Assembly (NCBI RefSeq): GCF_013304735.1
Contig: NZ_JAAITI010000012.1
Coordinates: 1-64,000 of the forward strand
Length of the DNA: 64,000 nt
Direction of reading: 5' to 3'
DNA from: Blautia luti
GTDB taxonomy: Bacteria; Bacillota; Clostridia; Lachnospirales; Lachnospiraceae
Made by a program: the position numbers and the translations under genes. The notes beneath the pieces were generated by a model that was not told the DNA's origin, searched no databases, and saw only the letters and a list, made by a program, of their open reading frames with translations. Of the stretch, positions 25,151-35,095 are shown piece by piece; position 1 is the first letter of the stretch; every line of letters begins with the position of its first letter.

Positions 25151-28100
25151 ATGTCTTTACAGTTTATTATAGGAAGTTCCGGAAGCGGAAAATCCTGTTA
25201 TGCATATCAGAATATCATAGAACAGGCCGGACTGCATCCAGAGAAGCTTTTCTTTGTGATCGTGCCGGAACAGTTTACCATGCAGACCCAGAAGACGCTG
25301 GTGGAGATGAGTCCGGGAAAAGGAATCCTGAATATTGATATTTTAAGTTTTGAGCGTCTGGCATATCGCGTGCTGGAGGAAGTTGGTGGAGACAGCCGTA
25401 CGCTTCTGGAAGAAACAGGTAAGAGTATGGTGCTCCAGAAGATGGTCCAGCAGCATGGAAAGGAGCTTTCCTACCTGGGAGGCCAGATGCGTAAGGCGGG
25501 ATATCTGGATGAAGTGAAGTCCATTTTGTCGGAGTTTATGCAGTACGATATCCGGGACAGTGAGATCCAGGAGATGATCGAGGATTCCAGTGACAGAGCA
25601 TTGCTTCAGATGAAACTGAAAGATGTATCTGTTCTTTATCAGGCTTTTATCGGGTATCTGAAAGATCATTATATGACAGGTGAAGAAGTGATGGACGCTC
25701 TGGAAAAAGCCCTTCCTTTTTCAAAAAAGATGAAAAACAGTGTTCTTCTTTTGGATGGATACACCGGTTTTACGCCCATTCAGATGCGGGTGGTGGGAGA
25801 GCTGCTTGCTGTCTGTGAAAAAGTGATGGTGACGGTGACTATGGATGCAACCGAGAATTTAAGCACCAGAGGGAAGCCCTATCAGCTTTTTTATATGAGC
25901 CGTCAGATGATCCACGGACTTTCGGAACTGACTAGGGATATTGAGGAATCGATCCTTTTGAAAGATGTGAGAAAATCCCGGTTTTCCCAGGCACCGGCTC
26001 TTCATTTTCTGGAAAAAAATATCTTCCGTTACCGGAAAAACGTATATAAAAAGAAGCAGGATGAGATCTGTATGTTTTCCGCAACGAGTCCTCTGAAAGA
26101 GATGGAAGAAACTGCCCGGCGGATTGCCAGACTTGTCCGTGAAAAAGACTGCCGTTACGGTGAGATCGCGGTGATCACCGGTAACCTGGAGGAGTACGGA
26201 AATCTTGCGAAGCAGGTGTTTACAGCAGCCGGGATCCCGTATTTCATTGATGAGAAACATACGGTTCTGATGAATCCTTTTGTGGAATATTTCCGTGCGG
26301 CACTTGAGATGGCAGTGCAGGATTTTTCCTATGAGAGTGTATTCCGTTATCTCCGGTGCGGGATGTCCTGCGTGACCAGGGAGGAAGCAGATCTTCTGGA
26401 GAATTATGTGCTGGCTCTTGGCATCCGTGGATTTAAGAAATGGGATGAAGTATGGGTGCGTATTTACCGGGGGATGCCGCCGGAGAGCATTCAGAGGCTT
26501 AATGAGATCCGGGAGCGGTTTGCGGATGAGACCAGGGAGCTGGCGTTAAGTTTTAAAGGCGGGAAGAAGACGGTACGGGAATACTGTACCATTCTCTATG
26601 AGTTTGCCCTGAAGAGCCAGGTGCAGCAGAAACTGAAACATCAGGAACTGAAATTTAAGGAACAGGGCGACAAGGCCATGGAGAAGGAGTATGCTCAGAT
26701 ATACGGGATCGTTATGGAACTTCTGGACAACATGGTGGAGATCCTGGGTGAGGAGACAGTGAGCCGCCAGGATTTCCGGCAGCTTCTGGAGACCGGTCTT
26801 AATCAGGCCAAAGTAGCATTGATTCCTCCAAGTATGGATCAGGTACTTGTGGGAGATATGGAGAGAACCAGGCTGAAAGATATCCGTGCACTGTTTTTTG
26901 TTGGAGTCAATGAGGGGAATATCCCCAAGAATACTTCCGGTGGGGGAATTTTGACTGAGCTTGACCGGGAATTTTTTCAGGATCAGGGGATACAGCTGGC
27001 ACCTGGTCCGAAAGAGCTGATGAATACGCAGAGATTTTATCTCTATCTGAATATGACCAAGCCGAGAGAACTTCTCTGCCTTTCTTTCTGTCAGTCGGAC
27101 AGTCAGGGAAAGGCTTTAAGCCCGGCATTTCTGATTAATAATATCCGGGAAATGTTTCCGGAAATGGAGATCCGGCAGTGTGGGGAAGCGCAGGACTCCA
27201 TGGAGCTTCTGGAACTTCCGGGAATCAGTCTGGATTATCTGCTGAAAGGTCTTGCGGGAGAATCGTATCGGGATGATGCAGTGTTCCAGGAACTGTACAG
27301 CTGGTACCTTCAGAGTCCGGAATATAGGACACTTGTGAAACGGCTGACAGAAGTATCTTTTTCGGAACGTCCGTCGGATATGATCGGAAAAACGGTGGCA
27401 GGAATTCTTTACGGGGAAGTTTCTCCGTACAGTGCTACCAGGCTGGAGCGGTTTGCGGCCTGTGCCTTTGCACATTTCCTGCAGTATGGCTTGAAAGTGA
27501 CAGAACGGGCGGAATATGAATTCCGTGCTATGGATATGGGAAATGTGATGCACATGGCACTGGAAAAATTTGCGGCGGAAGTCCGAAAAGAGGGACTGGA
27601 CTGGGCGGATCTTACAGAGGAAGAAAGAAACCGTATCATAGATGACTGTCTGGATCAGGTTTCCGCAGATTACGGAAATACAGTTCTCAAAAGCAGTGCA
27701 AGGAATGAATATATGATCGAGCGGACCAGACGGATCTTAAGGCGTACGGTGTGGGCACTGCAGGAACAGCTGAAACATGGAGAATTCCGGCCGGAAGGTT
27801 TTGAGGTGAAATTTGAAGGTGGCCGGATCGATCGTGTGGATATTATGGAAGAACCGGAGAACAACCGGGTCTATGTAAAAGTTATTGATTACAAGACCGG
27901 AAATACTTCCTTTGATATGCTGGCGCTGTATCATGGCTTGCAGCTGCAGCTGATGATCTATCTGGATGGTGCACTGAAGGTGGAACAGAGAAAGTATCCG
28001 GACCGGGAAATTGTTCCTGCGGGAATTTTTTATTATAATGTGAAGGATCCCATGATCCAGGAGAAGATCCATGCGGACGTAGAGAGGGTCCAGGATCAGA

Positions 28101-28480
28101 TGCTGAAAAAACTGAAAATGAACGGTCTGGTCCAGGCGGATGATGATGTAAGCATAAAGATTGATGAAACTCTTGCATCCATACCAGTGTCCAGAAATAA
28201 GGACGGAAGTTTCAGCAGGCGGTCTTCGGTGGCATCCAGGCAGCAGTTTGATGCGCTGGGAGAATATGTGCGCCGTAAGATCTGCGATATCCGGGAATCG
28301 ATCTTGGACGGAAATGCGGCAGTGGCACCTTATGAGCTTGGAAAAAAGAATGCCTGCACTTACTGTCCGTACAGTACGGTCTGCGGATTTGACAGAAAGA
28401 TACCGGGATATGAGTTTCACAGATTGCCGTCGTTCACAGAAAGTGACCTGTGGAAAAAAATCATGAAGGAGGACGAATAA
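25151..28480 (+). CDS. addB: AddB, helicase-nuclease subunit of AddAB
   Basis: The 1109-residue subunit pairs with AddA to process DNA double-strand ends for recombination. An N-terminal Walker A (GSSGSGKSCYAY, residues about 8-19) begins a UvrD-like fold that, in characterised AddB, recognises Chi rather than driving movement. The C-terminal RecB-type nuclease shows VKVIDYKTGNTSFD, and the iron-sulfur cluster cysteines are the Cys in ERFAACAFAHF and three in ACTYCPYSTVCGF, as in B. subtilis AddB. Length is close to the family norm. AGGAGG lies just before the start. Its stop codon directly touches addA's ATG. Confidence 0.95.
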   Translation: MSLQFIIGSSGSGKSCYAYQNIIEQAGLHPEKLFFVIVPEQFTMQTQKTLVEMSPGKGILNIDILSFERLAYRVLEEVGGDSRTLLEETGKSMVLQKMVQQHGKELSYLGGQMRKAGYLDEVKSILSEFMQYDIRDSEIQEMIEDSSDRALLQMKLKDVSVLYQAFIGYLKDHYMTGEEVMDALEKALPFSKKMKNSVLLLDGYTGFTPIQMRVVGELLAVCEKVMVTVTMDATENLSTRGKPYQLFYMSRQMIHGLSELTRDIEESILLKDVRKSRFSQAPALHFLEKNIFRYRKNVYKKKQDEICMFSATSPLKEMEETARRIARLVREKDCRYGEIAVITGNLEEYGNLAKQVFTAAGIPYFIDEKHTVLMNPFVEYFRAALEMAVQDFSYESVFRYLRCGMSCVTREEADLLENYVLALGIRGFKKWDEVWVRIYRGMPPESIQRLNEIRERFADETRELALSFKGGKKTVREYCTILYEFALKSQVQQKLKHQELKFKEQGDKAMEKEYAQIYGIVMELLDNMVEILGEETVSRQDFRQLLETGLNQAKVALIPPSMDQVLVGDMERTRLKDIRALFFVGVNEGNIPKNTSGGGILTELDREFFQDQGIQLAPGPKELMNTQRFYLYLNMTKPRELLCLSFCQSDSQGKALSPAFLINNIREMFPEMEIRQCGEAQDSMELLELPGISLDYLLKGLAGESYRDDAVFQELYSWYLQSPEYRTLVKRLTEVSFSERPSDMIGKTVAGILYGEVSPYSATRLERFAACAFAHFLQYGLKVTERAEYEFRAMDMGNVMHMALEKFAAEVRKEGLDWADLTEEERNRIIDDCLDQVSADYGNTVLKSSARNEYMIERTRRILRRTVWALQEQLKHGEFRPEGFEVKFEGGRIDRVDIMEEPENNRVYVKVIDYKTGNTSFDMLALYHGLQLQLMIYLDGALKVEQRKYPDREIVPAGIFYYNVKDPMIQEKIHADVERVQDQMLKKLKMNGLVQADDDVSIKIDETLASIPVSRNKDGSFSRRSSVASRQQFDALGEYVRRKICDIRESILDGNAAVAPYELGKKNACTYCPYSTVCGFDRKIPGYEFHRLPSFTESDLWKKIMKEDE

Positions 28481-31400
28481 ATGGCTGTGAAATGGACGGA
28501 AGAACAGGAAAAAGTCATTACGCTCCGGGACAGGAATATTCTGGTCAGTGCGGCGGCCGGTTCCGGTAAAACCGCAGTGCTGGTACAGAGGATCTTAAGT
28601 AAGATCATGGATCCTGTGAAACCGGTGGATATTGACCGCCTTCTGATCATGACTTTTACAAGAGCGGCAGCAGGAGAGATGAGAGAACGTATTGAACGTG
28701 CCCTGGATCAGGCACTGGCCGAAGATCCGGATAATGAGCATCTACAGAGACAGATGACACTGATCCATACTGCACAGATCACGACCATTGACGGATTCTG
28801 CTCCTATGTGATCCGGAATTATTTTCATCTGATCGGACTGGACCCGGGTTACAGGACAGCAGATGAAGGAGAACTGAAGCTTTTGCAGGAAGACGTGCTC
28901 AAGGAGCTTTTTGAAGATTATTATGCAGAGGGCGATGAGGATTTTACCACTTTTGTGGAATGCTATGCGGCAGGGAAATCCGATGAAAGCCTGAAAGAGC
29001 ATGTTCTGGATTTGTATGATGCGTCCATTAGTAATCCCTGGCCCGAAGAGTGGCTGGATGGCTGTGTGGAGAATTACTGCCTGGACCCGGAAAAAGGAAT
29101 TGTGGAAACAAAGTGGTACCAGTCTCTGTGGGAAATTGTGGACAGTGCGCTGAAGGAAGCAGAAGAACTGAACCGGAGTGCCATGGAGATCTGTGGAGAA
29201 AGTGAGGGACCGGAACTGTATCTGGATGCCCTGCAGAAAGATCTTGTGCTGATCCGGCAGTTGCAGGAACTGTCCGATAAACAGGACTATGATCAGATGG
29301 TACAGACTCTGCAGAATCTTTCATTTGCAAGGCTTTCCACAAAAAAGATGGAAGGGGTATCCGGCCAGCTGAAAAGTCTGGTAAAAGATATCCGGGAAGA
29401 TGCAAAGGATATCCTGAAAGATCTGGGAAGCCGGTATTTTCAGTGCAGTCTTGAGGAACTGACGGAGCTGACGCTGGCATCTGCAGGACCATTAAAGATG
29501 CTGGTAAAACTCACCAAAGATTTTGCACAGCGTTTCAGTGACAAGAAGAGGGAAAAAAATGTCCTGGATTTCTCAGACATGGAACATTTTGCCCTGGAGA
29601 TCCTTCTGAAAAAAGAAGGAGATATCTGTACGCCAAGCCAGGCAGCAAGGGAACTTTCCGAGAAATACGATGAGGTTCTTCTGGATGAATATCAGGACAG
29701 CAACCTGGTTCAGGAAATTCTGATGCAGAATGTTTCCGGCTGGGTGAATGACCGTAAAAATATCTTTATGGTAGGAGATGTGAAGCAAAGTATTTACCGG
29801 TTCCGACTGGCTCGTCCGGAGCTGTTTATGGAGAAGTACAAAAGCTATTCTCTGACAGACAGCCTGGAGCAGAGGATCGATCTTCACAAAAATTTCCGAA
29901 GCAGACCGGAGGTTCTGGAAAGTGTCAACTTTATTTTCCGCCAGATCATGGGTGCGGATCTGGGTGGAATTGATTATGATGAGGCGGCAGCTCTGTATCC
30001 GGGAGCCACTTTTTCAGAGGGACAGGATAGCGAATTCGTAAAGACTGAGGTTCTTCTTGTGGAAAAAGACGGGGAGATCCTGGAGGATTCCGATGTGGAC
30101 GCACCGGAAAATGAAAGGGAGCTGGAGGCTCTGGCCATTGCAGGAAAAATCCGTTCCATGGTGGGACATGACCTTGTGCTTGACAAGGAAACCGGGGAGT
30201 ACCGTCCTGTACGGTATGGAGATATTGTGATCCTGCTCCGCTCTGCCACCGGATGGGCAGAGACTTTTGGGGAAGTGCTGGCTGCAAGAGGGATTCCGTC
30301 CTATACGGCGTCCCGAACCGGATATTTTTCCACAACAGAGGTTGTTACACTTCTGAATTATCTCCGGGTGCTGGATAATCCTCTTCAGGATATTCCTCTG
30401 ACCGGTGTGCTTCGTTCTCCCATTGTGGGATGCACCACAGAGGAGCTGGCAGAGCTTCGGATCGCATATCCGGAGGGAATGATCTGTGAATGTGTGCGGG
30501 CATTTGTGGAGGATTATCGGGAACACCGGATTTTTGAGGAGAAGAAAAAAACTCTGGGAGAGAAACTATCCCGTTTTTGGGACACAATGAACGGACTCCG
30601 GGATATGGCTGCATATACGCCGGTTCACCAGCTGATCCTGGAAGTGTTGGAACGTACCGGATATGGAAACCATGCAAAGGCTATGCCAGATGGCGCACAG
30701 AGAAGTGCAAACCTGAACATGCTGGTGGAAAAAGCCATGGAATACGAGAAGACAAGTTATCGTGGTCTGTTTAATTTTGTACGGTATATCCAGAAGCTGC
30801 AGCAGTATCAGGTGGATTACGGAGAGGTGAACCTTTCCGGGGCAGGAGAAAGTGCTGTGCAGATCATGACCATTCATAAGAGCAAGGGTCTGGAGTTTCC
30901 TGTTGTGTTTGCGGCAGGAATGGGGAAAAGGTTTAATTTCCGGGATATGAATGCAAGTATTCTGATCCATCCGGATCTTGGCATCGGTGCGGACGCCATA
31001 CTGCCGGAAAAGAGGATCATCGCATCATCCCTGTGCAAACAGATCATCCGCCGGGAACTTCTTAAAGAAAGTCTGGGGGAGGAACTCCGTGTGCTGTATG
31101 TAGCACTTACCAGAGCAAAAGAAAAACTGATTCTCTGTGGAACAGTGGGAGATCTGGAACAAAAATTGACATCACTGTCCGTATTAAGGGACAGTAAAGA
31201 AGAGCTGCTTTCTCTGGGACTGCGTATGCGTGGAAAAACTTACTGGGATTATGTACTTCCATCTCTTGCAAGGCACAGGTGTATGTCGTCACTTTTCCAT
31301 GAATATGGAATATTTATGAACCGGATGAATCCACTGTATGGGGATCCTTCGGAATTTGTGGTGACGAAGATCACAGCACAGGATCTTACAGAAAATGAGA

Positions 31401-32203
31401 TTGTGGAACAGGCAGAGCGGGAAATGAAGAAAGAAACTCTGGAAAACTGGAATCCGGGCAGAGTTTTTGACAGTGAGATCCGGGAAGAGATCGAGAGACG
31501 GTTTTCTTTCATATATCCATATCAATATCTGGAAGATCTTCCTGTGAAAGTCAGTGTATCAGAACTGAAAAAGAGAAGTTACCACAGTGAACAGGATCTT
31601 GAAGAGACGGTGGATTATGAGACGGAAGAAGAAATTCAGCCGATAGTTCCTCGGTTTATCGAGGAGAAAAAAGAGAAAGGTTATACAGGAGCACTTCGCG
31701 GAACGGCTTATCATCGGGTGATGGAGTGCCTGGATTACGGACATGCCGGAAGCCAGGAGGAAATCCGCAGTCAGCTGAGAGAATGGGGTGATAATAAGAA
31801 GATGGAAAGAAAAGAGGCTGAGTCTGTCCGGGTAAGAGACATCTGGAACTTTGGGGAATCATCTCTCGGCCAGAGGATGAAAGCGGCTTCAGAGAAGAAG
31901 CTGCTGTTTAGGGAGCAGCCCTTTGTGATCGCAAGAAAAGCTTCGGAGCTGGAACCGGAGTGGCAGTGTGAGGAAGATGTTCTGGTGCAGGGAATCATTG
32001 ATGCGTATTTTATAGAGGCGGAAGAAATCGTTCTGGTGGACTATAAAACGGACTTTGTGAAACGTGGAGAAGAACAGAAACTGATCGACCGTTATCGTGT
32101 TCAGCTGGAAGATTATGCCCAGGCGCTAGAGCGGATGACAGGCCGGAAAGTGAAGGAACGGTATATTTATTCGTTTACGCTGGGAAAAGAAATTCTGTTG
32201 TGA
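28481..32203 (+). CDS. addA: AddA, helicase-nuclease subunit of AddAB
   Basis: The 1240-residue superfamily 1A helicase moves the AddAB complex along DNA and carries its second nuclease. Helicase motifs are in order: Q-motif WTEEQEKVI, Walker A VSAAAGSGKTAVL (about 21-33), motif II LLDEYQDSN, QSIYRFR, the motif with TIHKSKGLEFPVVF and LRVLYVALTRAKEKL. The C-terminal RecB nuclease shows LRGTAYHRVME, VQGIIDAYF and LVDYKTDFV with catalytic Asp and Lys. Length is normal. AAGGAGG precedes the ATG, which directly follows addB's stop, so the two are made together. A terminator-like stem lies downstream. Confidence 0.97.
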   Translation: MAVKWTEEQEKVITLRDRNILVSAAAGSGKTAVLVQRILSKIMDPVKPVDIDRLLIMTFTRAAAGEMRERIERALDQALAEDPDNEHLQRQMTLIHTAQITTIDGFCSYVIRNYFHLIGLDPGYRTADEGELKLLQEDVLKELFEDYYAEGDEDFTTFVECYAAGKSDESLKEHVLDLYDASISNPWPEEWLDGCVENYCLDPEKGIVETKWYQSLWEIVDSALKEAEELNRSAMEICGESEGPELYLDALQKDLVLIRQLQELSDKQDYDQMVQTLQNLSFARLSTKKMEGVSGQLKSLVKDIREDAKDILKDLGSRYFQCSLEELTELTLASAGPLKMLVKLTKDFAQRFSDKKREKNVLDFSDMEHFALEILLKKEGDICTPSQAARELSEKYDEVLLDEYQDSNLVQEILMQNVSGWVNDRKNIFMVGDVKQSIYRFRLARPELFMEKYKSYSLTDSLEQRIDLHKNFRSRPEVLESVNFIFRQIMGADLGGIDYDEAAALYPGATFSEGQDSEFVKTEVLLVEKDGEILEDSDVDAPENERELEALAIAGKIRSMVGHDLVLDKETGEYRPVRYGDIVILLRSATGWAETFGEVLAARGIPSYTASRTGYFSTTEVVTLLNYLRVLDNPLQDIPLTGVLRSPIVGCTTEELAELRIAYPEGMICECVRAFVEDYREHRIFEEKKKTLGEKLSRFWDTMNGLRDMAAYTPVHQLILEVLERTGYGNHAKAMPDGAQRSANLNMLVEKAMEYEKTSYRGLFNFVRYIQKLQQYQVDYGEVNLSGAGESAVQIMTIHKSKGLEFPVVFAAGMGKRFNFRDMNASILIHPDLGIGADAILPEKRIIASSLCKQIIRRELLKESLGEELRVLYVALTRAKEKLILCGTVGDLEQKLTSLSVLRDSKEELLSLGLRMRGKTYWDYVLPSLARHRCMSSLFHEYGIFMNRMNPLYGDPSEFVVTKITAQDLTENEIVEQAEREMKKETLENWNPGRVFDSEIREEIERRFSFIYPYQYLEDLPVKVSVSELKKRSYHSEQDLEETVDYETEEEIQPIVPRFIEEKKEKGYTGALRGTAYHRVMECLDYGHAGSQEEIRSQLREWGDNKKMERKEAESVRVRDIWNFGESSLGQRMKAASEKKLLFREQPFVIARKASELEPEWQCEEDVLVQGIIDAYFIEAEEIVLVDYKTDFVKRGEEQKLIDRYRVQLEDYAQALERMTGRKVKERYIYSFTLGKEILL

Positions 32204-32302
32204 GAAATATTGTTGTGAAAAATAAAAGTCAGAGACCGAATACTTACTTTGCAGAAAGGTTCGGTCTCTGACTGGCAAATGCGATATTATATTGATGTGG
32301 GG

Positions 32303-32356
32303 AAATATCCTGCGGCGGAGCGCTTATACTCTCCAGCCCGCAGGATATTTGTTTTT
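32303..32356 (+). terminator. Probable terminator of addBA
   Basis: AAATATCCTGCGG (32303-32315) pairs with CCGCAGGATATTT (32338-32350) and is followed by GTTTTT. It lies within the 3' end of the convergent rsmF-like gene. A second perfect stem (AGAGACCGAA with TTCGGTCTCT, about 32231-32271) just upstream lacks a T tail. Confidence 0.7.
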
Positions 32357-33784
32357 CAGGATTCCGTTTACAAGTTTTCCGAATCCGAGAGGATAACCGT
32401 CCACGCAGAGAAGATGCCAGCCTTTTTTGTGAGCGGCCTCTTCCGGCTCGATCATAAGAGTTTCGCCTTTCAGATAACGGGTAAGCCGCTCATCAGAAAC
32501 TGGCAGAGAGATAACGGCTTCCACATCTCCTTTATGAAGAGCCAGCGCCAGTGGCTGAGACGGCTCAAATCGGTTTTTCTTCAGATCACCCAGATAGAGA
32601 CCGTTTCGAAGGAAGGAGATCCCCCGGAGATCCAGCGGGAAAGGCAGCTGATAGTACACTTTATCTTTGCGGACTTCCACACGGTTCCAGTCAAATTCCT
32701 GGCCGCCAATGGTTTTCAGGCCGATCTCAGAGAAAAATTCCTCCAGCCATTTCCGGGTGTTTTTGTCCGGCCCTTTTGCGGAGAAACGGAAAACAGGTGG
32801 AAGAGAATCGCCTTTTTTGTGGAACAGGGCGAGAAAATGACCTTCGCCATCCATTTTGTGTGGAAAGATTCGGACGCATTTTTGAAGTTCTTCCGGATCA
32901 AATGTATTTAAGTTTAATGCGATTTCGGAATCGGAAGTGTCTGCTGTACTGGCATATTCCGGGCGACCCTGAGAGAATCCTTCGTATCCTGACATTTCCA
33001 TAAGTTCCATATCCGGACGCTCACGGAGAAGATAGGCTACAACTTCTTCATCTTCGCAGGGAGAGAAGGTACAGGTGGAGTAAAGCATCATTCCACCTGG
33101 ACGGAGCATATCGGCAGCTTTTAAGATCAGGTCTTTCTGGATATCGGAAAGTTCTGCGGATTTTCCCGGGGTCCAGTCACGGGCAAGTGCTTCCTCTTTT
33201 CGGAACATGCCTTCCCCGGAGCATGGGGCGTCCAGAAGGATCTTATTAAAGAAAGCCGGGAAACGCTGGGCAAGTTTTGCCGGTTTTTCGTCTGTGACGA
33301 GCATATTTTTCATGCCAAAAAGTTCCAGATTCCGAAGAAGGGCTCTGGCTCTGGAAGTGCTGATATCATTGGCAAGAAGAAAGCCGGTATCATTTAAGGC
33401 AGCCCCAAGGGCAGTTGCTTTTCCACCGGGAGCCGCACAGAGATCCAGGACAAAATCTCCCGGTTCGATGGCAAGTCTGGAAGCCGGTGCCATGGCACTT
33501 GGTTCCTGAAGATAATAAAGTCCTGCCTGGTAGTAAGGGCATCGGGCGGGGCGGCTTTCCTCATCGTAGAAGTATCCGGTATTGATCCACGGGATCGGAC
33601 GGATTGGGAAAGGGGAAAGTTCCTGAAAGTCCTGGCAGGAGAGCTTTGCGGTGTTTACACGGAGACCGTAGGTGCGGGGATTTTCGTAGCTTTCAAGGAA
33701 AGCGTCATAATCATCTCCAAGCATTTCTTTCATACGCTCCAGAAAAGGAAGCGGTAATGTCTGTATTTTATCTGAATCTGTCAT
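32324..33784 (-). CDS. RsmF-type rRNA (cytosine-C5) methyltransferase
   Basis: The 486-residue enzyme belongs to the RsmB/RsmF (NOL1/NOP2/Sun) family that methylates cytosine in rRNA. The SAM site reads VLDLCAAPGGKATALGA, and the catalytic centre DAPCSGEGMFRK holds the nucleophilic Cys, with the second family Cys in MLYSTCTFSP. A C-terminal PUA-like part (about 370-486) fits RsmF-like proteins of Firmicutes. The start at 33784 is chosen because GGAGG lies 5 nt upstream, inside the codons of an in-frame ATG at 33796. It is transcribed against addA, away from padR. The exact rRNA position is not knowable from sequence. Confidence 0.9.
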   Translation of the reverse strand: MTDSDKIQTLPLPFLERMKEMLGDDYDAFLESYENPRTYGLRVNTAKLSCQDFQELSPFPIRPIPWINTGYFYDEESRPARCPYYQAGLYYLQEPSAMAPASRLAIEPGDFVLDLCAAPGGKATALGAALNDTGFLLANDISTSRARALLRNLELFGMKNMLVTDEKPAKLAQRFPAFFNKILLDAPCSGEGMFRKEEALARDWTPGKSAELSDIQKDLILKAADMLRPGGMMLYSTCTFSPCEDEEVVAYLLRERPDMELMEMSGYEGFSQGRPEYASTADTSDSEIALNLNTFDPEELQKCVRIFPHKMDGEGHFLALFHKKGDSLPPVFRFSAKGPDKNTRKWLEEFFSEIGLKTIGGQEFDWNRVEVRKDKVYYQLPFPLDLRGISFLRNGLYLGDLKKNRFEPSQPLALALHKGDVEAVISLPVSDERLTRYLKGETLMIEPEEAAHKKGWHLLCVDGYPLGFGKLVNGILKNKYPAGWRV

Positions 33785-33856
33785 AATTTCCTCCATAATA
33801 TCAATCTCAAACTGCTGAAAATATTATAAAGGATGAAAGGATTTTTCTAAATACTA

Positions 33857-33886
33857 TTGACAAAACTATATTATACGATATATAGT
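33857..33886 (+). promoter_or_regulatory. Promoter with palindromic operator for the padR operon
   Basis: TTGACA (33857-33862) and TATAGT (33881-33886) are 18 nt apart. ACTATAT (33865-33871) and ATATAGT (33880-33886) form an inverted repeat that fills the spacer and covers the -10 box, fitting autorepression by PadR. The leader runs about 115 nt to padR. Confidence 0.72.
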
Positions 33887-34007
33887 ATTATTCACAGAAC
33901 AATATTACATGGCTTATCATGTGAATGAAAAACGCCATCGCGTTTCATGAGCATGTAGTAAGGTGGAAGTTGAATGTCCATTTTACAGGTCATAGAGAGG
34001 TGAGCAG

Positions 34008-34325
34008 ATGGTATTTAATACAGGAGCAGCCCTCCTGGATGCGATTGTCCTGGCTGTTATTTCCAGAGAGAAGGACGGTACCTACGGGTATAAGATCACC
34101 CAGGATGTGCGAAGTGTTCTGGAAGTTTCAGAATCCACGCTGTATCCGGTTCTTCGAAGGCTTCAGAAGGATGAATGCCTGGAAGCCTACAATATGGAAT
34201 ATGCAGGCAGAAACCGGAAATATTACAAGCTGACAGATAAGGGCGCAGCGCAGCTGAATCTTTACAGAAGTGAATGGGAGATCTATTCATCCAAGATTAC
34301 CAGGATGTTTGAGGAGGGAGTATAA
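34008..34325 (+). CDS. PadR family transcriptional regulator
   Basis: This 105-residue protein is a short PadR (subfamily with a brief C-terminal helix). The winged helix spans about 10-85: LDAIVLAVISREKDGTYGYKITQ, ESTLYPVLRRLQKDECLEAY and a wing around GRNRKYYKLTDKG. It probably represses its own operon through the palindrome at 33865-33886. GAGAGGTGAG precedes the ATG. Only 2 nt separate it from the DUF1700 gene, a pairing seen often in Firmicutes, where it controls membrane-associated genes in response to envelope conditions. Confidence 0.93.
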   Translation: MVFNTGAALLDAIVLAVISREKDGTYGYKITQDVRSVLEVSESTLYPVLRRLQKDECLEAYNMEYAGRNRKYYKLTDKGAAQLNLYRSEWEIYSSKITRMFEEGV

Positions 34326-34327
34326 TT

Positions 34328-35095
34328 ATGAACAGAAAGCAGTTTATGGAACAGCTTGAACGGCTGCTTTCCGATATTTCAGAGGCGGAGAGACAGGAGG
34401 CACTGGAATATTATGAAGGATATTTTGATGATGCAGGTCCGGAGAATGAAGGAGAAGTGATCCGGGAACTGGGAAATCCGGGGAAGGTTGCCGCGATCAT
34501 CAAGGCAGATCTTCAGGAGAACAGTGAAGATTACGGGGAATACACAGAGAACGGATATCAGGACACCCGTGTGAAAGAGAACGGGGAGATGCCAGATCAG
34601 TACACAGAAATAACAGTACGCGGAGATGGACAGGAAGAAGAGCCTCATGATACAGGAAGTGCCGAAAACCGCAGGAAAAGTCGGGCCCAGCGTGGCTATC
34701 ATGCAGAGAAGAAGCAGAATAAGGCAGGGATCATCCTTGCGCTGATCGTTCTTGTTTTTGCGGCTCCTTTGATTAAAGGATTGTTTGGCGGAGCACTGGG
34801 GATTCTGGTGACACTGGCGTTACTGCCCTTCCTGCTGACATTTTTTGCGGGAGCGGGATCGATCATTCTTGTAATCGGTGCAGTTGCGTGTATTGCTGTT
34901 GGAATTGCCATGGTGGTATCTCTTCCGTCGGCCGGGATCCTGACTATCGGTATCGGATTTCTGATGATGGCACTTGGACTTTTGTTACTGGCACTGACGG
35001 TGTGGTTCACAGGTAAGATACTGCCGGCGATCCTGCGGAAATTTACAGGATTCTGCAGTAATCTCCTGAATGGAAGAAAGGCGGAAAAAGTATGA
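34328..35095 (+). CDS. DUF1700 family membrane protein
   Basis: The 255-residue protein begins with the DUF1700 helical domain (about 1-60: MNRKQFMEQLERLLSDI, EALEYYEGYFDDAG, EGEVIRELGNPGKVA). An acidic, hydrophilic linker (about 60-130) and three or four membrane segments (about 135-240, very rich in Gly, Leu, Ile and Ala) follow. The N-terminal part resembles the HAAS signalling domain that couples to PadR regulators and membrane effectors. It overlaps the next gene by ATGA. It may sense the membrane state and act on PadR or on the DUF4097 protein; this is inference. Confidence 0.9.
   Translation: MNRKQFMEQLERLLSDISEAERQEALEYYEGYFDDAGPENEGEVIRELGNPGKVAAIIKADLQENSEDYGEYTENGYQDTRVKENGEMPDQYTEITVRGDGQEEEPHDTGSAENRRKSRAQRGYHAEKKQNKAGIILALIVLVFAAPLIKGLFGGALGILVTLALLPFLLTFFAGAGSIILVIGAVACIAVGIAMVVSLPSAGILTIGIGFLMMALGLLLLALTVWFTGKILPAILRKFTGFCSNLLNGRKAEKV

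Noticed and set aside
32249-32911. 220-codon plus-strand frame opposite the rsmF-like gene
   Set aside because: Its start lies inside intergenic stems with no ribosome binding site; the minus-strand enzyme is certain.
33925-34233. 102-codon frame overlapping padR in another phase
   Set aside because: PadR is well supported by its family pattern and ribosome binding site; the other frame is a shadow of it.
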